From Candidatus Melainabacteria bacterium (GTDB lineage: Bacteria; Cyanobacteriota; Vampirovibrionia; Obscuribacterales; Obscuribacteraceae): 64,000 bases of DNA. Below the pieces are notes generated by a model, which made no database searches, had not been told where the DNA came from, and saw only the letters and a program-made list of their open reading frames with translations. Shown here piece after piece: positions 44,901-52,729 of the stretch. Every line of letters begins with the position of its first letter. Positions within the stretch are counted from its first letter, which is position 1. The translations under genes and the position numbers were made by a program. The stretch is taken from positions 558,001 to 622,000 of the forward strand of contig JADJWK010000002.1 of assembly GCA_016716405.1 (NCBI GenBank), written 5' to 3'.

Positions 44901-45740
44901 CAGAGAATGGGCGAGATGGAAGTCTGGGCGATTCAAGCCTATGGTTGCGCTCATATGCTCAACGAGATGATGACCATCAAGGCGGATGACATCCAGGGAC
45001 GCCACCAGGCCTACGCCGATATGGTCCAGGGCAAGAACCCGCCCACCGGCGGCCGCACCGCCGCTTTCGACGGGCTATGCTGCGAGATCCGCGGTCTCGG
45101 TCTCGAGATGACCCTGGGCAAGGTAGTGGACAGCTTCGATCCGCTTCCGGAAAAATTCTGCAGCCATGTCGATCTTCCGGAAGATCCCACCCTCGAGGAA
45201 GCTCTGCAAGTATCTTCGGTAGACATGATCGAATCCGAGCTGGGTCAAAAGCTCCTCGAGATTCCGGCAGGCGACTACGAGCCGGTGGTACGCCCGCCGC
45301 AAGTGCCCATGATCACTTCGATCACCAACGGCAAATTCGGCAAGAAACCTCAAATAGAACTAGCACAGGAGTCATTGATTGATGATATTGATGAGCCAAC
45401 AGATTCTCAGGACACGGTTCAATCTCCAGCAGAAGACAAAGACCAGCAAAGCGTCTTTGACTTCATTGACAGTGTCACTGCCGACCTCGACTTCGAGCCC
45501 CCGTCGGGAAGCGAAGCAATCTTCAGCCCGGAGGAGCACCCAGTCTCTAAAGAGAGCGACACGGCGTCTGAGCTGTCCAGCTTGATCGCCCCGGAGCTCG
45601 ACCGGGAAGAAGAGATGATCGATTTCCCGTCTCTTTCGGAGCTCCAGTCCCTGGCTCAAGAGCTCATGGGCATCTCCCAGGAAGACAAATCAAAAGTGTC
45701 AGTCACCATAATGCCGAAGACCGGTAACACAGATTCTTAA
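41955..45740 (+). CDS. rpoB: DNA-directed RNA polymerase beta subunit homologue, divergent
   Basis: This 1261-aa protein aligns along the bacterial beta subunit. Catalytic-core features are kept: E668-D669 in NFEDAI, K820 in DKLAGRHGNKG, NPLGVPSRMNVGQ and the switch-region GGQRMGEMEVWA. The rifampicin-pocket/fork region is abnormal. After HRRRITSFGPGG the near-universal LTRERAG reads IDPAAAP (401-407), and ETPEGPNIG reads ESPEGKNCG (425-433). The usual C-terminal SFKVLVKELQSLGLDV reads AFDGLCCEIRGLGLEM. An acidic tail of about 130 residues follows from about 1130. No rpoC, rplL or rplJ is adjacent. The family is certain; whether this is the cell's main beta subunit is not. Confidence 0.93.
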   Translation: MSFHFQPPDLAEHPRRSYRRFLEETLGNLFSEISPVASEYSPRFELTFVGPDGKVKWWFEDYAQDSGYPESAEQARKTNMTHARRLMMESWLRDTTTGELRKSKCYIADMPVITDRGTFVINGSERVVLGQLVRAPGIYYSQPGISQFKALLLAELGAPVTFELVLDHSTGKTSRARCRIKLPKRSWLAATTLLQAMGVDANEIEKRLGSLLSRNRIEWSQLTQNEALALVGRAWKNDGGGGASSGASALAELTDKRRYSLSKLGRKRINEKLGLESDSLQLTAEDLFAAVEYMLGLPHDMGFVDNVDSLENRHLRGVGETMTRAVRPALAQMARSVKMRLELNEDEEIGSPNDLIDTRPFANAISKYFAGNPLVQYLDQQNPLSELSHRRRITSFGPGGIDPAAAPVEMRDVHPSQIGRVCLVESPEGKNCGMVSYLATYCRIDDDGFLTVPYRKVKDGVLTDAVQYLTPSDDKRYTLAPPDTKVKDGKIVGPLVAARRGELFFEVPPEAIDMIGITPQGFFSVGSGLIPFLEHDDANRALMGGGMMRQTLPLVRPERPRVGTGMEKIVARSSGHSVIARRGGIVTHVDGNKIEIQQASGEIRTYNLTRFDRTNQNTILDQRPAVAKGDRVEAGQIIADGPASDKGELALGRNLLTAFLSWNGYNFEDAIIIRQGIVRDDVITHIEIEKHSIGVYQTLRGPEILTPELPNVAGKDIEHLDERGIAKIGSYVEPGDVLVSKLTPKEHRALSSEEELLQAIFGKVAEEMADSSLRVPHGAGGRVIDVRIFTPETTPEMKAGVICEIEVLTARLCKLEVGDKLAGRHGNKGIVATIVPDEDMPYLPDGTPVDIVLNPLGVPSRMNVGQVMDTQLGYYASVLNRFYRIHQFDESLAKDASYNLVKEALEEVRKTPGYEWLGEDGKVTLYDGRTGEPINSPVLVGRQYMLKLNQLVLHKINARSGLGGPYAAVTQQPVGGKANHGGQRMGEMEVWAIQAYGCAHMLNEMMTIKADDIQGRHQAYADMVQGKNPPTGGRTAAFDGLCCEIRGLGLEMTLGKVVDSFDPLPEKFCSHVDLPEDPTLEEALQVSSVDMIESELGQKLLEIPAGDYEPVVRPPQVPMITSITNGKFGKKPQIELAQESLIDDIDEPTDSQDTVQSPAEDKDQQSVFDFIDSVTADLDFEPPSGSEAIFSPEEHPVSKESDTASELSSLIAPELDREEEMIDFPSLSELQSLAQELMGISQEDKSKVSVTIMPKTGNTDS

Positions 45741-45751
45741 GTGGAGCAGAA

Positions 45752-46666
45752 ATGAAAAGGTCAGCCAAAATCTCGATAAATACAGCCTGCCTTCTTGCGG
45801 TGGCGGTTCTGATTCTGGCAACTCTGACGCAGCCCGCTGGAGCGCAGCCTTTCATTCCACCCGAACCGCCTCCCATCGGCGACGGCTCGGTACCGGCACC
45901 GGTGACCCCAGGCGATGCTGGCGGCGCACCGCCGGCTCCTTCCAATACCGCCGATCCAACACCAGGGCACAATTTCCCGGTGGGTGTCGGGCGCGATCGC
46001 ACAGTCATAAGAGTCATGCATAACGACGGCCGGGGCCAGCGCGAAGTGATGACCATCCGCCCCGATCAGCTCAGCAATGACGAGCTCGCCCAGGTGGAAG
46101 GCATCCTCGGCGTCAACGCCCGATCCGGCGAGCAGACTATTACCGCCAACGCTTCCGACGCTCAGATCGAGCAGATCAACGAAGCCCTGGCTCATTATCC
46201 GCAGTTCCAGAACAACGGCGGCCGCAAACAGATCGTCGACGACTCGCCGGGTGCCACTTATCCTCAGACTCCGAGCCGTTACGGTCTGACTCCCGACCAT
46301 CCACTGCCGACTGTCTGGACTTTCTCCAGATATCTGGTCCTGGCTGGTGTGGTGAGCGCCACGGTATTCATGTCCATCGCTGCTTATGGGATGGTCCTCG
46401 GTCACCCCTACGGCGGCTCGAGAGTGATCGGCGCTGCTGCCGGGCTGATGCTCCTGCTCTCCGCCTACACCATCTGGAAAATCGTGCAGATGAATACTTT
46501 CAACGCCAATAGCGACACCCCGGCTCAAATCAATACAGGGGCTTTCGACGCCCAGGTCCAGGACGCCTTCATGAACAGACCCCAGGTGCCTCTGCCGGGC
46601 GCGAGCGGCACCGCAGGCAGATCCGGCGTACCTGTCCAGCCGCTGGGCAACGCCAATAATCCGTAG
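45752..46666 (+). CDS. Exported two-TM protein, VirB2/TrbC-like C-terminus
   Basis: This 304-aa protein has a signal peptide (about 1-32), a Pro/Ala-rich linker, a domain of about 90 residues with alternating hydrophobics, and then two membrane helices (about 193-215 and 226-245) separated by a short GHPYGGSRV loop, with a low-complexity tail. The helix pair and loop resemble VirB2/TrbC pilin-type proteins, but the long N-terminus does not, so this is only a structural suggestion. It starts 11 bp after the rpoB homologue behind GGAG, clearly in the same operon. Confidence 0.65.
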   Translation: MKRSAKISINTACLLAVAVLILATLTQPAGAQPFIPPEPPPIGDGSVPAPVTPGDAGGAPPAPSNTADPTPGHNFPVGVGRDRTVIRVMHNDGRGQREVMTIRPDQLSNDELAQVEGILGVNARSGEQTITANASDAQIEQINEALAHYPQFQNNGGRKQIVDDSPGATYPQTPSRYGLTPDHPLPTVWTFSRYLVLAGVVSATVFMSIAAYGMVLGHPYGGSRVIGAAAGLMLLLSAYTIWKIVQMNTFNANSDTPAQINTGAFDAQVQDAFMNRPQVPLPGASGTAGRSGVPVQPLGNANNP

Positions 46667-46740
46667 AATCCGCAGATTAACTGCAGTGCGACCGTAGAAT
46701 CAACATAGACTGATAAGCAGAATAATCGGAGAATCAAGGA

Positions 46741-47451
46741 ATGAAAGGGATAGCCAGCAAGACGAAGAAGCGGAGGACGGCAGTGATTGCCGTGACTGTC
46801 GCTCTTGCCCTTGGTGGTGGCACTCTCACTCAAGCGGCCCTTGCCGGTAATGGCCAGTCCGAAGTGTTCTCGGCCAAGCCTGCTCCTCCGATTCAGCCCA
46901 AGCCACCGGAGGATCCGAATCTGGCGCCGGCCACCCGAGCCGGGGCGCTCTCGATAATGTCCGATGATTCGCCGGCGCTCCGCTGGTTCGAGAACTACGA
47001 CATGCAGCGCTTTACCTATCAGAAATCGCCGGCGGATCGGGCGATTCTGAGAAGACCGTTCAATCAGGAAGCCGAACGAGTCAAGGAATGGACGGATACG
47101 GCAGGCAAGGTGGCCTACAACTACAGAGAGCTGGCCAAGTTGCTTCGCGCATCCTCGGCTCCTGGCGGACATCAGGATATCGATGAGTTCCGTAAGCTTA
47201 TGGCCGACTGGTATGACGACGAGGCGGCTGTCTACGAAGAGCTGATCAAGCCCCGCCCTCCAGCTCGCACAAGAGAGGATCTCGATGAGCAGCTACTGGC
47301 GGTGAAAAACCGGGCAGCCAGCCTCAAGGACAACTACAAGGCCCTCAACGCCATGGACATCGAGCTCAGGCAGAAGTATAGAGTCCATCTCAACAAGAAC
47401 GAGGACCCGCTCACCAAGTACGTCACCGGCGTAGACGAGCAGAAGAAGTAA
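46741..47451 (+). CDS. Exported protein of unknown function
   Basis: This 236-aa protein has a signal peptide (ALALGGGTLTQAALA). The mature part is mostly charged helices (about 75-235), containing the pattern DEFRKLMADWYDDEAAVYEE. No family was recognised. It lies in the middle of the gene set that begins with the TPR gene and the rpoB homologue; a GGAG precedes its start. Confidence 0.65.
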   Translation: MKGIASKTKKRRTAVIAVTVALALGGGTLTQAALAGNGQSEVFSAKPAPPIQPKPPEDPNLAPATRAGALSIMSDDSPALRWFENYDMQRFTYQKSPADRAILRRPFNQEAERVKEWTDTAGKVAYNYRELAKLLRASSAPGGHQDIDEFRKLMADWYDDEAAVYEELIKPRPPARTREDLDEQLLAVKNRAASLKDNYKALNAMDIELRQKYRVHLNKNEDPLTKYVTGVDEQKK

Positions 47452-47513
47452 AAAGTTTTTTTCGACAGACACCAGGCCCAGTATCACCAGAGACCATAAG
47501 GACAGTTAGGCAA

Positions 47514-48299
47514 ATGGCGATTCAATTAAATGACAGAGACAACCTGATCTTCGATCTCATCGATGAGCACGAGGTTTTGCTCGAGAAGCATATCTCCTGG
47601 TTCATCGCCGAAGAAGACAAGCCGGTGTTGATCAGAGACCGTCTCCGCAAGCTCTTCTATCTCGACTATCTTCTCTGTCACAGGCACGGGACGAAACTTC
47701 CCTGGTGGACTACGCCCACCAAGCCCCTGGTCTATCTGCTCTCGCCCATGGCGAAATCGGTGACCGGTAAGGCAGAAGATGACACCGATCGCTTCGACGC
47801 CGATTGGCAGAGACATCATCTCGAAGTCGCCAATCTGAGAATGCTCTATCTCATCAGTCAGACCGAAGGGCAGATCAGCGATTTCAAATGGACCACCTGC
47901 AAAGGCGAAGAAAAGACAGTCTTCGGTCTCGACGCCAAGGTAACCTTTACCGCCAGCGGTATCGCCTACGATATCGGCATAGTCAACCAGCCCGCCGCCA
48001 CCGAAGAGTCCATCGCCAGGATGGAATCGGCTCTCGAGAACGCCGGGGTGGAGATGATCTTCTGTGTCTCCCGGGATGAAGAATCGGAAGAAGCCATCCA
48101 GAAAGCTATCCACTCGCGAGCCTGCTCCAAGCTTTCCCGGTATTGCTTTTTCGCCACTCACCAGGACCTCTACAAGAAGGGTATGGTTTCCTCGAAGTGG
48201 CAGAACGCCGAGCAGAAATCCGTCAATCTCTTTTCCGGCGCCGCCGATCTGGCTGGCTGGACGAAAGGAATCGGTCAAGCCCAGGCGGCGTCTGCCTGA
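47514..48299 (+). CDS. Replication-relaxation-like winged-helix protein
   Basis: This 261-aa cytoplasmic protein opens like a winged helix (LNDRDNLIFDLIDEHEVLL, then VLIRDRLRKLFYLDYLLCHR and VYLLSPMAKSV). A second part follows with HHLEVANLRMLYLI and a beta-rich region. The order resembles replication-relaxation family proteins (PF13814), which are common on plasmids and integrative elements. Evidence is by pattern only. It is the last gene before the terminator at 48347. Confidence 0.55.
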   Translation: MAIQLNDRDNLIFDLIDEHEVLLEKHISWFIAEEDKPVLIRDRLRKLFYLDYLLCHRHGTKLPWWTTPTKPLVYLLSPMAKSVTGKAEDDTDRFDADWQRHHLEVANLRMLYLISQTEGQISDFKWTTCKGEEKTVFGLDAKVTFTASGIAYDIGIVNQPAATEESIARMESALENAGVEMIFCVSRDEESEEAIQKAIHSRACSKLSRYCFFATHQDLYKKGMVSSKWQNAEQKSVNLFSGAADLAGWTKGIGQAQAASA

Positions 48300-48346
48300 G
48301 AGCAAGGACTTTCGAGAGTCCGCTTTAGATTTGGTCATGAGGGGTT

Positions 48347-48372
48347 AAGGGTCCGGGGAGCCGGACCCTTTT
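48347..48372 (+). terminator. Intrinsic terminator of the rpoB-homologue gene set
   Basis: The 8-bp GC-rich stem GGGTCCGG/CCGGACCC with a 4-nt loop is followed by TTTT, about 50 bp after the last stop. It closes the co-directional set that begins at 39733. Confidence 0.85.
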
Positions 48373-48404
48373 GATCCTGGTGACTTTCCCCGAGAGCCGG
48401 CGGA

Positions 48405-48448
48405 TGAGGGAGAGCGAGAATTTCTCGAGTTTTTCGCTCTTCTCTCAA
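48405..48448. repeat. Degenerate relative of the GAGAGAATCTC repeat boxes
   Basis: GAGAATTTCTCGAG followed by TTTTTCGCTCTTCTCTCAA resembles the boxes of copies A and B, without the 54-bp core. It lies just upstream of the kinase gene; copy B lies just downstream of it. Confidence 0.35.
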
Positions 48449-48527
48449 TACTGCCGCCGCGGCTGCGATACTGGATCATCGTGTCGGGGTAGGTAAATAT
48501 TGGTAGTTTGGCGGCATAGAGTTCACG

Positions 48528-49946
48528 ATGGCGGCCGGAGATCACGAATCCCCTAGAGAAGATGGAGAACACGACATTATCGATGTCGAGTTATCCTCGT
48601 CACTGCGGGTCGGGACCATGTTCTCGAACCGGTACCTGATCGAAGAGCAACTCGGCTATGGCGGCATGGGCTGCGTGTACCGGGCTCGGGACCGAAAGCA
48701 CGATACGCTTGTCGCCCTCAAAGTGCTTCACCCGAGCCTGCTGAGCGATCAGGCATCCAGGCAGCGCTTTATCAGGGAAGGCAAAGCCCTCCGCTTTCTC
48801 CGTCATCGCAATGTCGTGGCGGTGAACGATTTTGCCATCTCGGTCAATGGCTTGCTCTATCTCGAGATGGAATATCTGGAAGGCAGCAACCTCTCCGATG
48901 TGCTGAGGATCGAAGGACCGCTGTCGGTGCCGCGCTTCGTCACTATTTTTTCTCAGGTTCTGGCGGCCCTGAGCCATGCCCATGATGAAGGGATCATCCA
49001 CAGGGACCTGAAACCCAGCAATATCATGCTGGTCAAATCGGCGACCGGTGCCGAGAAGGTCAAGATCGTCGACTTCGGCGTCGCCAAGCTCGTTCAGGAG
49101 AACGACACTGCCTCCCAGGAGCTCACCGCGCTTGGTGAGTTCATCGGCTCACCGTCATATATGAGTCCGGAGCAGGTGGAAGGCAGGCGCCTCGATTTGA
49201 GAACCGATATCTATTCCCTAGGCTGTGTCATGTATGAGGCTCTCACCGGTGTGCGCGCGTTTTCTGGCAAGAATTCCCTGGTCATCATGCACAAGCAGGC
49301 CAAAGAGCAGGCGCTGCCCTTCGCCAGGGTCGCCAAGGCACTGGAGATACCGGGATGGCTTGAGAAGATAGTGTTCAAGGCTCTGGTCAAGGACACGGAC
49401 TATCGCTATGCCACCTGTCACGAGGTTCGCCTGGACCTGCTCGACGGTCAGTTCGCCCAGCCAAAGACAGACGCCTCGGCCGAGCAGTTCCGGGTTCTGC
49501 CCTGGGAGTCGCTGCGCTCGGAGGAGAGCGTGACGGCATACTCGGCATCTGATTCCGGATCATTCAGCGTGGCTGCCGGACCGTCCGGTCAGATAACCGA
49601 GAAGATCAGGCGAGCTGGCACCTTCTCGCTCGGGTCCAGGGCTCAGCGCCAGGAGCTTCGCTCCTTCACCGGAATGGTGCTCAAGCTCTTGAAGAAGTCA
49701 GAGGTGCTGACCGAGCTCGAGCTCTCGGCAGCAAGACAGTATCAAAGCGAGAACGGCGGTGACGTCAGCCGTATCCTTGTGAAGCTGGGATTGCTCGACC
49801 AGTCTGTGCTAATGTCCGCCGTCAAGGCACTCCGGCTGATCGAGCTCGGCCAGCTGTCCGAGGACAAAGCGGTCCTGCTGATCCGTGACTGCCAGAGAAG
49901 ACGGGTCTATCTCGACGAAGCGGTCCAGTCGCAGAGCGGTGCTTAG
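48528..49946 (+). CDS. Ser/Thr protein kinase with C-terminal MshEN-like domain
   Basis: This 472-aa protein has a kinase domain (about 35-300) with GYGGMGCVYRA, Lys in VALKVLH, HRDLKPSN (H158-D160), VDFGVAK and SPSYMSPEQ. It lacks a membrane segment, so it is cytoplasmic. After a Ser-rich linker, residues about 383-470 match the repeat unit of the 409-aa protein at 14040-15269. Compare LLKKSEVLTELELSAARQY, ILVKLGLLDQSVLMSA and GQLSEDKAV..LDEAV with that protein's first repeat. A ligand- or partner-binding role for that domain is likely. No Shine-Dalgarno is obvious. Confidence 0.92.
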   Translation: MAAGDHESPREDGEHDIIDVELSSSLRVGTMFSNRYLIEEQLGYGGMGCVYRARDRKHDTLVALKVLHPSLLSDQASRQRFIREGKALRFLRHRNVVAVNDFAISVNGLLYLEMEYLEGSNLSDVLRIEGPLSVPRFVTIFSQVLAALSHAHDEGIIHRDLKPSNIMLVKSATGAEKVKIVDFGVAKLVQENDTASQELTALGEFIGSPSYMSPEQVEGRRLDLRTDIYSLGCVMYEALTGVRAFSGKNSLVIMHKQAKEQALPFARVAKALEIPGWLEKIVFKALVKDTDYRYATCHEVRLDLLDGQFAQPKTDASAEQFRVLPWESLRSEESVTAYSASDSGSFSVAAGPSGQITEKIRRAGTFSLGSRAQRQELRSFTGMVLKLLKKSEVLTELELSAARQYQSENGGDVSRILVKLGLLDQSVLMSAVKALRLIELGQLSEDKAVLLIRDCQRRRVYLDEAVQSQSGA

Positions 49947-49962
49947 GGGCTGGTTTTGAAGT

Positions 49963-50155
49963 TTGAGAGAGAATCTCGAGACCGTCTCTCATGATTGCTC
50001 TTGTTTGAGCGAGAAACCTGAGATTCTCTCTCAAGCAAGCCGGGTCTGGCGTTAATATGACTCTGAGATCAAAAAAAATTCGAAAAAGTTGACCTCTGAG
50101 TCATATTTTCAGAATCGGGACGATCGCCAGCGAGGCACTCGAGATTTTCTCTCAA
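49963..50155. repeat. Palindromic repeat module, copy B
   Basis: TTGAGAGAGAATCTCGAGA (49963-49981), GAGATTCTCTCTCAA (50020-50034) and GAGATTTTCTCTCAA (50141-50155) surround a 54-bp core (50054-50107) bounded by AATATGACT/AGTCATATT. The core has the same length as in copy A, and most positions agree, including TTGACC followed by CTGAGTCATATT. The outer boxes have shifted spacing relative to copy A, so the module is not a simple copy. Confidence 0.75.
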
Positions 50156-50181
50156 GCCCTTCCGATCAGGAGACGCCGGGC

Positions 50182-50784
50182 TCAGCCCTTTTCGGTGAAA
50201 AGGGTGGAATCTTCCGTGGGGGTCGGGATTGCGGTCCACTGGCCGGAACGAGTGAATTTTCCGGAGGAGACTGCGATGGCAGTGGATTTGAGCTCCTCGG
50301 CTTCTTTCACCCGGTCTGTCTGGTAAAGGAGCTGGATGTAGTGTCCGAGAAGGGTCATGACCTGGGGGTGGGACCGGCCGAGGCGGTTCTTCTTGATTCT
50401 CAGGGCCTGGACATAGAAGGGCTCGGCTTCGGCGTGTTTTCCCCAGGAGTGATAGAGCATGGCTGCGTTGTGGGTGACGGTGCCGGTGTCGATATGGTCC
50501 GGTCCGAGACAGCGGATATACATCTGGAGGAGGCGGCGAACCACCGGTGCGCCCCGGTTGTATTCCTGAATCATGTAGTAAATTTCGGACATCAGCTCGA
50601 GGGTGATGCCCAGTCTGCGGTCGTCAGGCTCGAAGCATTCCGCTTCTTCCAGTGCCGAAAGGGCCAGGCGCTCCGCCTCTTCCCACTGCCCTTTCTCCAT
50701 AGCCTGCTCGACAGAGGCAATGAGAATATCCCACGGGCTGGTGGGCACTTTTGGTCGCCGTCGTTTTTGCGTGTTTTCGCTCAC
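50182..50784 (-). CDS. Small TPR protein
   Basis: This 200-aa protein has three to four tetratricopeptide-like repeats of the long kinesin-light-chain type (MYIRCLGPDHIDTGTVTHNA, then RIKKNRLGRSHPQVMTLLGH). There is no signal peptide. The start is a GTG at 50784 behind GAGGG. It resembles the TPR protein at 60982 in style. Its partner is unknown. Confidence 0.8.
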   Translation of the reverse strand: MSENTQKRRRPKVPTSPWDILIASVEQAMEKGQWEEAERLALSALEEAECFEPDDRRLGITLELMSEIYYMIQEYNRGAPVVRRLLQMYIRCLGPDHIDTGTVTHNAAMLYHSWGKHAEAEPFYVQALRIKKNRLGRSHPQVMTLLGHYIQLLYQTDRVKEAEELKSTAIAVSSGKFTRSGQWTAIPTPTEDSTLFTEKG

Positions 50785-50953
50785 GTATTGACCCTCGGTT
50801 GTACTAAGTATTAATCCCGCTCAACAGAATTTCTGACGGGCCTTTTGCGCAAAGGTAAGGGCTTCCTTCACAATATCCTATGTTTTTTGTCCTTCTGACA
50901 ACAGACTCCATAATTTAAATGTATATCCTTGAGAGTCTATTCGTAAAGGATAA

Positions 50954-52702
50954 TCAGCCTGGATCACCCGACTTGAAGGGAAGGATTACTTTTTTGCTGA
51001 GATCTTTACTGATTGATAGCTGACGGATATTTTTCGAGTCATAGGAGCCGGCCTGGGGCGGGCTGAAAAGGAAAGAATAGACACCGGCAGGGAGAGTCAG
51101 ACAGCATTTGCCGTCATCGCCGGTCATTACATAGCCGAAAGGAAGATGCGATTCCCCTTCCTGCTCTTCATCGTGTTGCCCGTAAGGATGGTATTTCACC
51201 TGGCAGCGTGGCACTCGGGCGTCGTCTTCGCCGGTGAGCTCGAATCGCACCTGACACCAGCCGTGCCAGTTGATGTCGACATTGGCCGGCTCCTGACCCA
51301 TCTTTATCCGAACACCGTGGTCGAAGTCCTTGTGGACCACCAGGAGATAGTCGCCGGGGGAGAGGAAAATCGAATAACGTCCGTCCGAATCTGTGACGGC
51401 ATGAGCGAGAGCGCGGTTCAGCCTTTCGCCTGCCGGGTCCTGGGAGTCGTTCTTGTCTTCCTCGTCGAGGGCGAAAACCGAGACCTTGACCCCGGACCGG
51501 GCCTGGCCTGAGTCATCCAGAACCCTTCCCCTGAGGGCTGTTCCGGTTTTGAGCCTGACTTCGGCATGGGTATCGCCGCTCACTGTAATCGTGCGGGCCC
51601 AGGGCGCCAGCCCGCTGTGCTCGGCGCCGTCGATCTTTACTGTCGGCGAATTTTTCGGGTGGGCCGAGACCACCAGCAGATAGCTGCCCCCTGGAAGGCT
51701 TACTCCGAATCTGCCTCTGGGATCCGTCTTGGTTATGAACTCCCTGTCCGACTCTGTGGCCTGGACGCGCACCAGGCAATTGGGCAGGGGCTCGTCTTCG
51801 AAGCCGACCTCTCCTTCCAGGCGGTAGCCTTCTTCCAGGACGTATTTACGGATGGCGGAACTGGTTATCCGGACCGAGTCTTCCCTGATTCCGAAATGTT
51901 TGGTGGCGTCCCTTGGCTGGATGGACAGGTCGTAGATGCCGGGCTCCACGAAAACCTCGAACTTGCCCTTGTCGCTTGTCAGTGTCGAAACATCCAGGTC
52001 CAGCTCGCTGATATTGGGACCGCTTTCTTGCTCGGTCGGCTCGAGCCTGACTAAGGCATCCACTACCGGGTGGCCGAAAACATCGACGACCTCTCCGGCG
52101 AAGCGGAGAAGCTCGGGCAGGACCAGCTCCAGCGCCTCGTCCCCGTATACGTCGATGACGCCGAGACTGGTGCTCAGATAGGCAAAGTGTTTGCCACTGG
52201 AATCAGTATCATTTTCTCCCGGCGATGACCGCGATAGAAGTTGGAATCGACCTCTGGGTAGAACCAGGGAAAAGGACCCGTCTTCTTCGATCTGCGCCAG
52301 AGACCAGTAAGAGCTGGGCTCCACGCCAAGCGCCATGATTTCGCCGCCTCTGACGAGCTCACCATTGGTAGTGGCAATGGTGCCTCTCAAAACGGTGCCC
52401 GGTTTCAGTCCGATGTCATAGGTCGTGGAGCTCTTGTCGACTCGGATGTTCTCCACCTTGCACTTCAAGAGGCGGTTATCGCTCTTGGGAATGGCCTCGA
52501 GGCAATAGAAGCCGGGCGGCACATGGAATTCGAATTCGCCTTTTCTGGCGGTCTCCTTCACGTCAAGCGGGCTGGAGGCGAGAAAGGAGCCGCTTCCGTC
52601 CAGCTGGTATTGCTGAAAAAGCCTCACTCTCACGCCAGAGACCGGCATGCCCTGGTGTCGGACCTGCCCGCTGAGATTCAGTCTTTTCTTGGTTTCTGTC
52701 AT
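50954..52702 (-). CDS. Chain of carboxypeptidase-regulatory-like beta-sandwich domains
   Basis: This 582-aa protein is made of about six prealbumin-like repeats of 85-95 residues. Each has a GxVxxxxGxPVxGVxV opening and a DGxFxxxLPPGxYxL ending (for example LSGQVRHQGMPVSGVRVRL, LRGRVLDDSGQARSGVKVSV, DSDGRYSIFLSPGDYLLVV). Such domains usually sit outside the cell, yet there is no signal peptide or anchor here. folC lies 27 bp upstream on the same strand. The function is unknown. Confidence 0.78.
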   Translation of the reverse strand: MTETKKRLNLSGQVRHQGMPVSGVRVRLFQQYQLDGSGSFLASSPLDVKETARKGEFEFHVPPGFYCLEAIPKSDNRLLKCKVENIRVDKSSTTYDIGLKPGTVLRGTIATTNGELVRGGEIMALGVEPSSYWSLAQIEEDGSFSLVLPRGRFQLLSRSSPGENDTDSSGKHFAYLSTSLGVIDVYGDEALELVLPELLRFAGEVVDVFGHPVVDALVRLEPTEQESGPNISELDLDVSTLTSDKGKFEVFVEPGIYDLSIQPRDATKHFGIREDSVRITSSAIRKYVLEEGYRLEGEVGFEDEPLPNCLVRVQATESDREFITKTDPRGRFGVSLPGGSYLLVVSAHPKNSPTVKIDGAEHSGLAPWARTITVSGDTHAEVRLKTGTALRGRVLDDSGQARSGVKVSVFALDEEDKNDSQDPAGERLNRALAHAVTDSDGRYSIFLSPGDYLLVVHKDFDHGVRIKMGQEPANVDINWHGWCQVRFELTGEDDARVPRCQVKYHPYGQHDEEQEGESHLPFGYVMTGDDGKCCLTLPAGVYSFLFSPPQAGSYDSKNIRQLSISKDLSKKVILPFKSGDPG

Positions 52703-52729
52703 GAGATTCGTGATTTTACACCATAAGTG

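Noticed and set aside
42735..45005. A 756-codon open frame antisense to the rpoB homologue
   Set aside because: It is a by-product of high GC and codon bias on the opposite strand; the protein has no family pattern and the sense gene is certain.
45752..46666. Confident call of a VirB2 pilin
   Set aside because: Only the two-helix pattern matches; the long N-terminal domain and the absence of other VirB genes prevent a firm name.
41955..48299. The rpoB gene set as a phage-encoded polymerase
   Set aside because: The protein is a full-length bacterial-type multi-subunit beta homologue, and no phage structural, lysis or integrase genes are nearby.
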